DNA of 64,000 bases from Tribonema minus. Lineage: Eukaryota > Sar > Xanthophyceae > Tribonematales > Tribonemataceae. Location of the stretch: assembly GCA_017506865.1 (NCBI GenBank), contig JAFCMP010000501.1:372001-436000 (forward strand), in the 5' to 3' direction. Numbering within the stretch: the stretch's first letter is position 1; the number at the start of each line of letters is the position of its first letter. The notes under the pieces are model-generated. The model had not been told where the DNA came from. It saw only the letters and a list, made by a program, of their open reading frames with translations, and ran no database searches. Made by a program: the position numbers and the translations under genes. Below are positions 24,755-37,078 of the stretch, one piece after another.

Positions 24755-26462
24755 TGTAGGACTGCAGACTATCCACAAATGTCAATGTTGGCACAGGTCA
24801 TTGCCAGCATCGTTGGTGCAAGGCCTTGGCTCTAGATCTAGATCTAGCGTACGAGATGAAGATTTGTTCTTCAAGTCGAACTTGAAGTTAAGGCGGAAGT
24901 TGCTGGCTGGCTGGGCTGGCCTTGTTTTGAGTGTTTTTTTTTCCATTCACACGGCATGAAGGTCTAACACTAGACGCAGTATTTTTCAAAAGTAGTGTAC
25001 CGTCAGCAATATCCGTACTAGGGTTCATGCACACTTCGCTGCCGATTTTACAAATGGTTGCACATGAAGGAGTATGATGTCAGCTGAGATTGCACACATG
25101 ATCAGCAGAAACTCAACCAAGACCCCGAAGATCTTCAAGTCCCAAACTTGAGGTTCTGCTTAGGGTCAACCCCCATAGGTTAGGGTTCACAGGCGAGACG
25201 AGTAGAGTAACTAGGGTACGAGTATCTGATGATCAGATGATCCCTTGCCTTGGCGACAGTGCTGCCAGCAACCATCTTAATGCACCTGGAATGACATGCA
25301 CATAGAGAATGACCACGGGGTACATGGCAGCTCAAAGCGATCGCTACACAGCAGTGAAGTATAGAAACCATGCCACACGCATACAACATACACAGCAAAA
25401 AAAAACAATGCGTCAGCACAGGCCAGGAAAAGATATGCACGCGGTCATTAAGGGTAGAAAGTGACGACTGGAGGGAAGGGGGGGGGGGGGGGGAGGGGAC
25501 AGGCCAGGTCACACCCCGGGCGCGTGAACGCGCCGGTGCCACAGCGCTGCGCTACCGCTACATCTCTCTACTAGCAACAAACCTATTGCCTAGCTGCCAC
25601 TACTGCTAATAACCGCTACAACTGTTGGTGATTTTTCTTCCGCAGTGCCGCCGTCAACGTCTGTCGCAACGACGGACGCTCCATCGCTGTCGGGGGGGGG
25701 GTGGCGGGGGGGGAGGGCTGGCAACCAAACCCTGGTAACCCTGAGCGCAAGACCCTCGCCAGTGGGGTGGGGGACCGCTGCTCGTGCAGCGGGGGGACGG
25801 GGGGGTGTAGGTGACTCTCCCCCCGTGACCGCGCATCGAGTGCGTGCGCTCCGTCTGCAAAATGAAGGAGGCGCGGAAGGTACAACCGCAAATCACAAGT
25901 CGCCCCTCGCAGACCCCCCCTCGTGTGTCAAACGCGGACCGAAAAGCCGGGGTGGCTGTCCGTAATTGCGCGCGCGCCTCTCGGGGAGCTCCGGCAGCAG
26001 CAGCGTTGTTCTGTTTTTTTTCTTTTTTGCTCTCGCTCCCTCTCGTTTTCGTCGCCCCGGTAATGATAATATGGACAAGGCAGCGGGTGGCAATGCCACG
26101 CCATGCCTACCGTTGCGTAGGGGAGGGGGCGCAAAAAAACGGGCGTAAGAAAGGGGGGGGGGGCGAGGCGGGAGGAAGGGCGGGGAGGGGGGGGGCAGGA
26201 CTCTCCTGGAAAATGGGGGGGTGAGCTCTCTCGAGCCTGCTCCTCGTGTGTGCAGTCTTGACGCACGCTGACGTGACCACATTCGTCACAGCAACGCTCC
26301 TGGCGAATGCCCACCTCAGCTAGCGTCCTGCACACGGACGCACTTCAATTCAATATTCCCCCGCCCCCCGCCCCCGCCCCCGCGCGCGAACAGCCCAAAG
26401 CGCATCCCCAGTTGCTCCCCCCCCTCGCGCCCCCCTGCCGCCCCCCGAGGCGCGTCAGCGCC
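24755..26462. other. Intergenic, between VPS39 start and RRM gene end
   Basis: No coding exon is assigned. The stretch includes an AGATCT tandem (about 24832-24848) and several G homopolymers (25480-25500, 25690-25710, 26150-26215) with G-rich strand bias. It presumably holds the VPS39 promoter and the RRM 3' end. Confidence 0.55.
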
Positions 26463-28759
26463 TCAGCCGAAGTGACGGCGGTGGTGGCGCGGGGAAGGCG
26501 CCACGCGGTCATGCTGGAAGAACATGGGCGACGGCTGGGGGTACACGGGGGTAGACGGTTCCACGGCGCGCGAGCCAAAGCGCCAGCCGCTGGAGGGCGT
26601 GGCGGCGGGGTTGGGGGTGTTGGAGGCAGTGGAGTATCCGCCGGTCATCGTTTCGAGCTGCAGATAGTGGCAGGCAGGCAGCAGGGGGGGGGGGGGGGGG
26701 GGGAGTCAGCAGCAGTGACGAGCGCTGCTGTGACAGCTGGTAGACTGCTGCACCAGTGGGTATAGCGGCCTTGAGGCTGGTATTGCCCGCATGGTTACTA
26801 GAAAGGGTTGTGTAGAGAGTACTTGCACCAAAGTGGTTTTACTGCAGACCCTAGCCTAACTAGGTGAAGTGAGGTGAAGCAGCTGTGAGTGCGCTATTTC
26901 CGTGTGCTGTCACCAGGGGCAGCGCTGGCCATACCTGGAGTTACAGATGCTCAGTGCTACAGCCGTCATTGCACAGCACATTGGCGCGTACATGCATCAA
27001 TGCATCCTTACGAGCAGCGCCAAATCGGCTGTCGGACTTGATTTCTGCCACCAAACTGCTGTGTTTCATCGTACTGAAAGAAAGAGTACACACTGTTGTT
27101 TCAGGTGGAAAGCATGCGTCCTACTGTTACCAAAATCTCCTATATATATTTTTTGTCGCTAAACACATTACAGAGCTTTGCAATCAGAAAAGAGCAACGC
27201 CGCAGAGCTGAAAGCATAAAAAAAAAATTGACCAACTGTCACTTTGCACAGATGTCACATGAGCCAACTGAATGAGGAACAATTGACACACGTACAGTAG
27301 GTTGCGCATTGCGCACGGTCTTTGAGAGTGAAATCACGGCCAGCATTGCAGATCAAATTCAACTCATGTGTAAATGCACATGATGCAGGAAATCACCAGT
27401 TCAACCCCGGTTGTTGCACTCTGGCACTGCTGCTGGGCTTTGCACGACAGATAGCTGTACAAATGTCGCAAGCATCAACAGTCAAACGCTCGCAGTGACT
27501 ACGGAGCTGTTGACGAACATTCATCCCGCCAACAGAGAATATGGATCCAAGAATATCCACGCAGTCCAGCAACAGCAGGACGAGCGACGACGCGTGGCGC
27601 GCGTGTCAGTCACTGTCGCGGGGCCAGCAGCCCGGTCCAGCTCAGCTCCATGAGCAATGCGCCCGTCACAAGCATCATCGTCAACGCGCGGCGCACGCAC
27701 CTTGCTGGGCGCAATGACGTTGCTGGCGGACGCGAAGCGGTGCAGCAGGAACCGCCCGCCGCTCGCGGGCGTCGCCGGCGGCACGGGCGCGTGCACCGTG
27801 TCCGCGCCGACGTCGAAGCCCCACACGTCGCCGTCGTGCGGGCCCGTGATGGGCGTCGCGGGCTGCGTGCTCGGCAGCACGTAGCGGGTGTCCGCGACGT
27901 GGGGCCTGAAGGGCCACATCATGCCCATGCCGCTGGACTGGCGCTGCAGCGGCGCGGAGGGTGGCTCCGAGATGGGCGCGCGCCCCAGGAAGGGGACGTG
28001 CGGCGGCGGGCACTGCAGCGCTGGGGGGGGGGCCGCGCGCGGCGGCAGGTTGGCGTCGCGCGCGGGGCGGCGGCTGCGGCGAGTGCGCTTCTTGCCGTTG
28101 GCCTTGCCCGCGCCCGTGTCGCGGATGGCGCGCTCAACCGCGATCCGCATGCCGCGTATGGTGTGCTCCTCGTGCTCCAAGCAGGCGAGGGCGGCGCTCT
28201 GCGATGAGAGGGGACACGTGTCAGTGGCGGTGACGCCGACACTTCTGCGCCAGCAGGGTATGCCATCGGAAGCTTTTGAAATGCAACAAGGTGAGGATAC
28301 CGAGGCGATACTGTTGCCGAGCCTTACCTTGTGAGCAAAAGTGACGAAGCAAAAACCCCTCTGGTCATGCCTGCGCCTGTCCCTCGTCAGCTCCAGCTTC
28401 AGCACCTCGCCGAAGGCGCCAAAATGGTCCCTCAGCTCCTGCTCATCCACGCTGTCTCCAAGCTCCCTCAGGCCACCGACAAAGACCTCCATGGGCTCGT
28501 CCATGTCCCCGTCATCTTCTCCATCCCTCTCATCGTTGTCCTCCACGTCCGATAGGGGTGGCGACGCCTTGCTCAAGGATTTGCCACCGCCTGGCGTAGC
28601 CACAGCGACCGCCTTCTTGGAGGTGCCCTCCACCTCTCTGCCATCGAAATCTCCTGCTGTCTTGAGCGCAGGGGAGGTTCCGAATGGCCTGAACCTGAAG
28701 GTAAAGCTTCCCGCACCGGCGCTGCCTGACGGCGACGTGCTCCTGTTAAAGCTGAACAT
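26463..28759 (-). CDS. Single-RRM RNA-binding protein (about 374 aa)
   Basis: Exons (minus): 28759-28328, 28198-27701, 26657-26463; all junctions are phase 0 (donors CACAAG|GTAAGG and AGCAAG|GTGCGT; acceptors ATCGCAG and TCTGCAG). One RNA-recognition motif spans about residues 91-172, with RNP2 as EVFVGGL, RNP1 as RGFCFVTF and the closing strand GMRIAVERA; an intron interrupts it just after RNP1. Upstream is a Ser/Phe-rich and acidic N-terminus (DVEDNDERDGEDDGD). Downstream is a basic, NLS-like patch (KKRTRRSRR) and a Pro/Ser/Thr-rich tail ending HHRRHFG. It probably binds single-stranded RNA in the nucleus; the target cannot be read from sequence. I chose the ATG at 28759 because an upstream in-frame ATG (28792) adds only 11 unremarkable residues. 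An alternative reads through the second donor to a stop at 27521, but that tail is Cys/Trp-rich and less likely. Confidence 0.84.
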
Positions 28760-29707
28760 CTTACTACGTGTCCCGTGGTAGGATGCGAGCACCCTTCTGT
28801 GGTCCGCCTGGCGGACCTCCGCAGCGGGCTAAGCCAGAGCTAGGCAGTGAGATACCGATGCAGGGGCTTGATTAGAGGCAGGCGCTGCCCCTGTAATAGA
28901 GGGCTCGGTGCGCAAGCTAGCCTGGAGCGGTGTGTCTCTGCTTGGTCCCCCTGACCCCCGAATCAATTGCGATTTTTTGGGGTCACGCTCTCGAAGAACT
29001 GAGCCAACGACGACAGGGGATATGAACTGACAGACCGAGAGAGTGCGCGATGCAGGGACTGCAATGGCACGGGTTGTTGCAAGATCACCACACGGTTGTC
29101 TGGTGTGCGCTATAATGCGGGCCTTCCCCGAAGAAAAATCTTACATGGGGGTCGTAGGGTTTTTCCTTGTAGCTTGGCGAGGCAAGGTCACTTGATCGCC
29201 ATGGCGTGTACATCGCTGCGGCAGGCAGCTTGCATGACTGAAGTCGCAAAAGTTGTCAACAACGCTGCGTGGCGCCGGCGCTGCTGTCGTTCATGCAAGT
29301 ATGACCGCCGGGGCGCATTGATTTTCTTCTGTGCACGTGGTGGCCTGACCGCACCGCGCTTGATGCAGACAGCACAATCTCCGTGCAATATGATTTGAAC
29401 CCTCAAAAACGAATGCTTGCGCAGTCGAGAGGAGGGACAATGGTGGAGCGCGAGGAAGTACAGTAGCATTCACAACTTGAAGCCGCCTGACTGCCTGCTG
29501 CTGCAGTGCCTGCCCAAATAGTTGCAATTCATCATTCTGCTACTGCAAAATGCGATCGTACACCAGCGAATGTCAGAGTACTACTCGTTCGATGGCCACA
29601 AAGTGGGTCACACGTGAAGTTTAGGAACTTCAACAGTGGCGATTTCTGCCGCACGAGAGTTTGCAACGTGCACGCAGGTATTTGGAGACAGGAAACCAGG
29701 TGAAGAC
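28760..29707. other. Divergent intergenic region between RRM and aldo/keto reductase genes
   Basis: The two genes are transcribed away from each other, so both promoters should lie in these 950 bp. No TATA box or other element stands out, and I found no cloverleaf in it. Confidence 0.5.
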
Positions 29708-32700
29708 ATGCGATCATTGGTGAGCGCAGCGGCTGCCGCCGTGGCGGTGACTGGAGGGGTGCAGGCTCTCCACAGCTGCAGCTTTGGCGTCAGACAACAC
29801 TGTCGAAGCAAACATGCAAGCACGGTCATGGCGGCAACGAAAGCTTCCAGAAAGGGTGTGAAGCAGCAGAGCAAATCGCCTGCCGCTGGTGCGCTGCCGT
29901 TGAGACAGCTGGGCACCAGCGATCTGCTTGTGAGCCAGATTGCACTTGGAGGGCTGATGTTTGGACTCAAAACCGAGGAGGAGCAAGCACATCACCTGCT
30001 GAACGTTGCCGTTGACGAGTACGGCGTCAACTTCATTGACACGTCCGAGGTAAGTTTGATGGTCAGCGTTTTCAGCGATGGTAGTGGTGCTCTTGCCTGT
30101 AAGCGTGTTCAGCGCCGCGCAGTGGTGCTGTTGCCTCCAACGCACAGGGCAGCGATGATTAAGTAGGAAAGTGAACTTGAACATCGACACAGTGTCTGCA
30201 GTGCGATGCACGCGAATGATTGAGTGCTGTGCTGGACGCATAGATGCGTGACATGTGGAATTTGCGTACATGCGAGTAAACTTCAAGTTCACAGCACTTG
30301 CACCCAACACACTTTCACTCATTATATGGGCATACCAAACTGCCCGGCATCTTCTCTTCTACGCAGTCATATCCGCGACCAATGGTGCCAGAATCATTTG
30401 GAAGGGCGGACGAAATTGTGGGCTCGTGGCTGAAGGGCAGGGACCGGGCTAGTATCATCTTAGGGGCACAGGTACAGCTGGTTGAATTGTGCCTGTAACA
30501 TCACATATTCTTCAGCAAAACACATACTATTCTGTGAGAAAGCGAGTCCTCGTATTTGCTCGTGTCAGCGCTGCGCTTGCCACTTCTATGTGTGAAGTCT
30601 CTAAAATAACCACATGGTGCTTGCTAAAGCGACAGCTCCGTTCGCTTTGAGTTCAGAGCAAAGGTGTTGTTGCTCTGCGCTCCTCTCGTACTTGAAGATG
30701 CTTGCCAATATGGTGATGTTGGTTGCTGTGCTGCGCGTGTGAGTACTGTCTACACAGATCTGGTCATTTTGTACAATTCTCCGCACGCCAGCCATAATCA
30801 GAGGTGAAGAAGCATCCTGTCTTGAGGCTAGGCACATGTCGTCAGCCTTTGGCATCTCTTTCAAGTTTGCTGACCGCTGTCATGAGCTTACGGCGACGTA
30901 ATGCAAAGCCCTCATAACCTTGCGTCTCTACGGCACTCGTATACATGCACGTGCATCTTCAAGTTCAACTGCATGAGGTTTTTTGCTATATGAAATGATA
31001 CTTATCCCCGTGTACAGATACATGCTCAATGCAGAGTGCGCACCGTCCCCACTCTCAGACATTAGAGCAATGGGATTTGCTGCATGACATCATATTTTTC
31101 AGCAAGTGGCCGCGCTTGGACCGATGGGTGACGTCCCTTAGAGCAATCATGGACATTGCGTGACACAGCCCGCAGCAGTTTCGCTAGTTCAGCTGCTGCC
31201 ATCTCTTGTTGGTTATCGCCATTGTTCCGCAGCAGCGCTCAGTGTATTCTTGACCTCATCATGCGAGCTGCACGGCTGTCCTGTCTCTGTCGTTGTGTTT
31301 GCAGGTGTGCGGGCGTAGCAACTTCATGAACTGGCTGCGCAAGGACGGATCCAACACTGCGCTCACGCCGGAGCAGATTGTGGAGGCGGTGGACGGGTCT
31401 CTCACCAGGTTGGGGACGGACTACGTTGACTTGTTGCAGGTGAGGTGTGCCTGATTGCTCTGTGCTGTGTCACACAGCCTGTGTGTATAGTGGTTGAGCA
31501 GTGCTACTGGCAAGTCTCTTCGGCGTTCGCTGGCGTCTACGACAGCTAACACGGGGACTTGCAATTATTCGGGCTACTATGATCAAACGCTGATGCGCAA
31601 ATCTTGCTTGTGCAAGAAGAAAACGCCAGCAAAACCCACATCGTAGGAGAAAAATCAGACACACCCCTTGTGCTTGTGCATTAACGGAAACCCACACGTA
31701 AATCAAGTATAAGGAAGAAACCAAGAAGGCGCTTATATCCTGTCTGTCATGATCATGAATGTCACATCATACGTCTGCTACATGCGCGAACGAGGCCACA
31801 CACACACGTATCCTGCCACCATGCACAGCCGCCACGCTCTGGCGGATCATACATGTCGCCATCTGTCCAGCTTATTGTCAATTGTTCACAGGTATAACTG
31901 CTCCTACACCTGCACGCTATATGCAATTGACACTTCTTCAGATAGAGTGGCCGGACAGATATGTGGGTGAGCTGGGGGATGACTACTATGATTACTCCAA
32001 GGAGCAGGACGCGGTGGATTTCCTGACACAGCTGGAGGCCATGCAGGTGGGCCTGCTGAGGACTAGACACTTGATTTTCACATGTAGTTAAAGGTAAAAC
32101 TTGAAGTGTGCCATGTAGTTAAAGGTAAAACTTGAAGTGTGCCCTCCTGCTCTGTGTACAGGTTTGTGAATGTAGTTTGTTGTGCCAGGGCATGCCAGAT
32201 GCATGCGCCGATGAACGCATATCACCATGCAGGCCGTGGGCCTCGCCACTTTTCTGAAAGTTTGTTGAAGTGAGGACCTTGAAGTGGTGACACGCCAGTC
32301 CCATGCAGCATCTCATACTGTGCAGTATTCAAACAACCTGGTTGAGGTGTGGATGGGGCTCAACTGGCAACTGGCAACAATCGCACGGGCTGTGTGTCTG
32401 CGCAAGTTGCGTGGACTTACGCTCTCATTCGTGTTGGGAATGATGTTTGAAGAGCTTACCCATGCGAAACGCATCAAGTCAATTTGTTGAATTGAGGCAC
32501 TGTCAGTGCAATGGTGCTGCTGCCGCAGCGTGTGCCACGTCAAGCCCTGCAGTGTTGAACTGCAATCTGCACAGTGAACGACAATCAGTAACTGTCGAAC
32601 ATGCAAGAGAATGCCATCATGCATGTGACAGTTGCTTTGTGCCTCACTTGGTATCTTGACATGGGCGTGTTCCTCACTGCGCATCTCGACTCTAATCCCG

Positions 32701-34935
32701 ACAAAGTTCTAAGAAGCTGCTGCAGTTGCGGTGCAGCATCACGACTGCGAACCTTTTTGCGCCTGCACTCCATGGACGTGGAGCACTGCAACAACCCCAT
32801 TTGCATATTTCCAACAGGATAGTGCCATGAAGCTCTTTGTTGACGTCACATTATGTAATGAAGTGTGTTGCGGTGATAAGGGCATCAATTCACATTGCCA
32901 TCGCTGCACAATCAACCGCTCGCAATGATGGCGCATGCGGCTCGTGGTATCACCAGGCCTTCATTAACGCAGATCCTGACTGATGTTGCTGCGTAAGTGC
33001 CAGTCTCACTGTGCAGTGGCCCTGCGTTGTATTATCACAACTGGTCCCAACCCCGGACATTTGTGTATACCATAGAGTGTGACTGCCAGGTATTTCCTGG
33101 GTTGAGCAGCGCCACGAAAGGCTGCAACTGCTGACTGTCAGCTCGCACATACCCCCCCCCCCCTCCCCCCCTGCTGCAGGGCTTGATAACGGCAGGCAAG
33201 GTGCGGCACATTGGCGTTTGCAATGAGACGCCCTACGGCATTGCCAAGTTCCTGGAGCACGCGCAGTGGGATGGCATGCCCAGAATAGCGAGGCAAGTGT
33301 GGCAACTTCAATTCATCCGCAGGCAACTTCAATCCTTTGTGCATCCTAAAAACAACGCGACCCTTGGCAGCATGTCTGCGTTTGCCACACTTCGCGTTGC
33401 TGCGTTTTTACGAAGCAATGTAACCCCCTTTGACGGGGCAGCACCAGCAGGGGCAGCAGGTGGTGCCTACCGTCGCAGGGACGTCCATGTCGTATATATC
33501 CATTACACAAATGCTGCGCACTATTTGCACGGTTTTGATCATGAATATGTCAGGTCCTCCAACTATGTGTACTCGCGCCATGTGGCTCCAGCCGTGATTC
33601 GCTGCCTGCTGGGAGCATGGCTTTCAGCGCAGGCAGGGGCACTTTCAGAGATTACAGCGCTCTATTGGTGACACCAGTCATGTCAGAAACCCAAAGGCAT
33701 ATGAACTTGGACGCCATTGCTTGTGAATGTCAGCCGTAAGTGACTCTCACCCCATACTATGGCCAACGATGGCGGCTGAGTCCTGGCAGATCACGTGCGA
33801 GCTAAAAGAAATTGCAGGCGCAGAGTAACAGCCAAGAGTGCTCAGCGTCGTGAGAGTCTCTTATGCATTGCAGCATTCCCCTCACATCATATCGCGTGAC
33901 TGACAACCAAGTCGCTCATCAGATCCTTTTCCATGAATTTCGTGCTCTCTGCGGCGCAGTGTGCAAAACTCGTACAACGTGCTCAACCGGCACACCCTGG
34001 AGCTGGGCGTGGTCGAGGCGTGTGCACCCAAGAACGGCAACGTGGGCATCATTGCGCACACGCCGCTGGGGGGCGGGGTCCTCACGGGCAAGTACATCGA
34101 CCAGACTCTGCTGGACATGGACAAGGAAGCAAGGTCAGCTACGTGACACAGAACATCTGGTATCACTGGCAGTTGCATACCATAACTGACCGCCATGGTG
34201 GTGGCAGTAACAGGGCGTGAAGAGCACTACTTCGATGTAGATCAGACTCTTTTAAATATCCGCAGGCATATCATCCCAGAGTATCGTTGAACTATGGTTG
34301 GCAGCATGATGGCGCTGATAGCATGTCAGCACAATCTTGTGGCATCTTCAATGTTGGGAGGTCAGTCCACACGCGACTGTGACAACTTTCGCTTGCATCC
34401 GCCGTGACGGACCTTGTCTGACGCCAGGACTGCACGATGATTATCGGGCGCCGGTGTCATGTATAAGCGCTGCTGAGCATACAGCATTCTTCAGCACGCC
34501 AACGACAGTCGGTCTGACCTTGACCATCCAGGCCATGTTTCACAGGAAGCTTTGCATTCAATAGCATTATGCAATATGTGTTGGCCGCCGCACTTGCCGC
34601 AGAGGCTGGACATGTTGTATGGGCACCCGTGTTGCTTCCTTCATTAGCGACGAGCGCTGCAGGATTTATGTCAACTTGGCGACGGCGTGCGCCGCATGTC
34701 AGCCGCACTCCTCGTTGCTGAGCGCCATCTATCACGCGTCCTTCAATGGTCTCTCGGCACCTGCGCCATTACCAAGTGCACGCACCCCACCATCTCATGC
34801 TCATGCCTGCCTCGGTCATCATAGGCTCAACAAGTTCCACGCTGCTTGTGAAGACGTGCCTTTCTATCGTGATGGCATGAATACACAGTCTGCTGCAGTA
34901 CCTACGTCTTCTCTATGAACTGCACGTGACCCTCC

Positions 34936-34971
<36 letters not shown>

Positions 34972-36189
34972 ATGATGGCACTGTTTGACTTGTGTCCAAT
35001 GACTGCAGCAGCGGCGACCACGTTAATTGGTGGAAGGCACTTGCGGCCAACCAGTCCTTGTCGCCTAGAGCTCTATGATCTTTTGAATCGTTTTCATATA
35101 GAAGTATAAATCATGCCGTGCGCATCGCAGGCTCAACAAGTTTTACGGGTACCAGATCCGCTACCTCAACGAGCACTGCCAGGCGGCCGTGAAGGCGTAC
35201 AAGGAGGTCGCGGACAAGCACGGCGTGAGCCTCACCGCGGCCGCGCTGCAGTGGGTGTACTCTAGGCCCTTCGTCGCGTCCACCGTGGTGGGAGTCACCA
35301 GCGAGGCGCAGCTACGAGAGGTGGGACGGCTTGTGCTTGTGCTGACTCGCATTCTATTTGTCGAATCTCAAGCCATGCTTATGGGTGGTTTTGATGTGGT
35401 GGCAGACGTTATCCAGGCTCATCACGCCTGGACATGTTGTATGCGCTTGGCTTGAGTGAAGGTTGCGAATCACCCAACTCCTGTCTTCATTCGCATTGTG
35501 TCAATGTCGTACATATCGGCTGTCTGCATTGGTCATTTTTGAATCTATGGCTACGGGGTTAAGACCTGTGCCTCTGTACAATTGCTGCATATTCCTCAAG
35601 ATGACATCACACCGGGGCAGCTGTGCCGCCGATGCAGTGCAGATGGACTCTGCGACAACCCTGCTGACTGTATGTATATATGACGTGCCGCAAACACATG
35701 TTGAGTGTGAATGGTGTTTACCCGGTTTTTGAACAGCATGTTGGTTAGAAGCACTGGGAAACGTTCGCATCTCTCGAACATTGTGGTCGTACGCAACATG
35801 GTGATGCGGCCCAGACCCCGCCTTACACCTGTTGATGATAGTGCTCTGATTGTGGTGACCAGTTCGCATGTGACAACGTGGCACAACGCTTATGGACCAT
35901 GATGTTCAAAACGCTCGCAGCGCACTCAGTGGATGGCTGTGGCAGCTACCTGTGCGCACAACACTCAATGCCTTCGATGAGTTTGTGCAGTGTACTTGAA
36001 GATGCATGCTTAGAAGTATGACTTGCAAAGTATCAAGCATTGTGCTCATTGGCATCATCTGCTTCATCGTTGCCGCTGGAGCAGAACCTGGATGCGCTGA
36101 GCGTGGAACTGCCAGAAGAGCTGCAGCAGGACATGGCAGAGGTGTTTCGCACGTACAGAGAGCCCACCATGGGCCCAACGCACGCATAA
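29708..36189 (+). CDS. Aldo/keto reductase with substituted catalytic Lys and His (about 422 aa)
   Basis: Exons: 29708-30049, 30367-30471, 31305-31439, 31942-32046, 33180-33292, 33960-34133, 35131-35320, 36085-36189; total 423 codons. The protein follows the (beta/alpha)8 aldo/keto reductase fold of the Tas/YghZ type: LGTSDLLVSQIALGGLMFG, NFIDTSE, SFGRADEIVGSWLKG, VRHIGVCNETPYG, VQNSYNVLNR, HTPLGGGVLTGKY, STVVGVTSEAQL. These enzymes use NADPH to reduce carbonyls. Asp111 and Tyr116 of the catalytic tetrad are kept, but the Lys position reads Gln149 (IILGAQ) and the His position reads Glu196 (QIEWPDR). The first 60 or so residues (Ala/Val-rich, then Ser/Arg/Lys-rich) look like an organelle-targeting presequence. 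The fifth intron has a GC donor (GAG|GCAAGT at 33293). The start is uncertain; an ATG at 29636 is in frame. Confidence 0.88.
32081..32142. repeat. Two-copy direct repeat, period 31 bp, in an intron
   Basis: CATGTAGTTAAAGGTAAAAC plus the following 11 bases occurs twice, back to back, at 32081 and 32112, within the fourth intron of the aldo/keto reductase gene. Confidence 0.93.
34939..34967. repeat. (TA)n microsatellite followed by (GAT)n
   Basis: An uninterrupted TA dinucleotide run of about 14 units is followed by GATGATGATGG, inside the sixth intron of the aldo/keto reductase gene. Confidence 0.95.
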
Positions 36190-37078
36190 TGGTGCCAATA
36201 ACAACAAGTTGGTGCTCTTGACAAGTGGCAGATGTGGCGTTGATTTTGTTTGCAACTCTTGAACTGCGAATTTCTGTGGATGTTGGCTTCTCACAAGCAC
36301 TTTGCGGCATGCATGTGATGATTGACTTGCGCGCTCGGTCTGGTAAAACATTGATGCTACATGCTCTGCACCACCCTCAACGTTTCGTGTCCACTTGATG
36401 ATCTGGACGTCTGCGAACACCGGACGTCCTTTGGTGGGCGCAGTCTCGCGAACCGTGGGCTTGATCAAGGCATTGCGCAGTGCAATCAACAGGGCCAGTC
36501 ACATGACTGGCCTGCAAGCGCCAAGTCTGCATTTTAATTTCCGCACGCTGCCAATGCCACCTTCAACATCAATTTAGTTGGGTGAGCGCTAGTGTTACGC
36601 ATACTGGGGGGCGCACCCTGACCATTGTTGAGATGACGTGGATTTAGTACAAGAGCAGTGGGCTGGCGCGCCATTTACACAATGCGCTCTCATGTTGAAA
36701 TTCTGTAGTCACACAGCAACGATGTATACTGTGGGATGTTGTGGCGATGGCGGCGAACTTTTTGGGGTGGTTGCGAGGCGTTGGATTGGTGGGGCCAGGT
36801 GTGTGGATGGGGTATGTACCCCATGAAGGGGAGATAGAAATTCGCGCTGCGAACAGCGCAGGGGTAGGAAATAGTTTTCAACTAGCAATAATTGCGGATC
36901 GGCAAAGCCTCACTTCCAGCAATTCTCCCCAAGAGCATAGATGAGAGAGAATGACGTGGCAAGGGGGGGGGCGGGTCCCGGAGTAAAACCACTCGCAAAA
37001 CAAGAGACACTTGACAAGAACTTCAATATTGATGTTGCCAAGGTTTTTCATTTGACACGCACCGCGCTACAGTAGCAC
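36190..37078. other. Intergenic, aldo/keto reductase to LYR-ApaG gene
   Basis: I see no exon. One plus-strand open frame (36741-36944) has a short hydrophobic start but no family resemblance and no splice context. Confidence 0.55.

Noticed and set aside
27380..27420. T-arm-like GTTCAACCCC sequence as a possible tRNA
   Set aside because: No acceptor, D-arm or anticodon stem could be paired around it, and it lies in an intron of the RRM gene.
27521..27700. Read-through C-terminus for the RRM protein ending at 27521
   Set aside because: The GTGCGT donor at 27700 is good and splicing to 26657 gives a Pro/Ser-rich tail in the same style as the preceding exon, whereas the read-through tail is unlike it.
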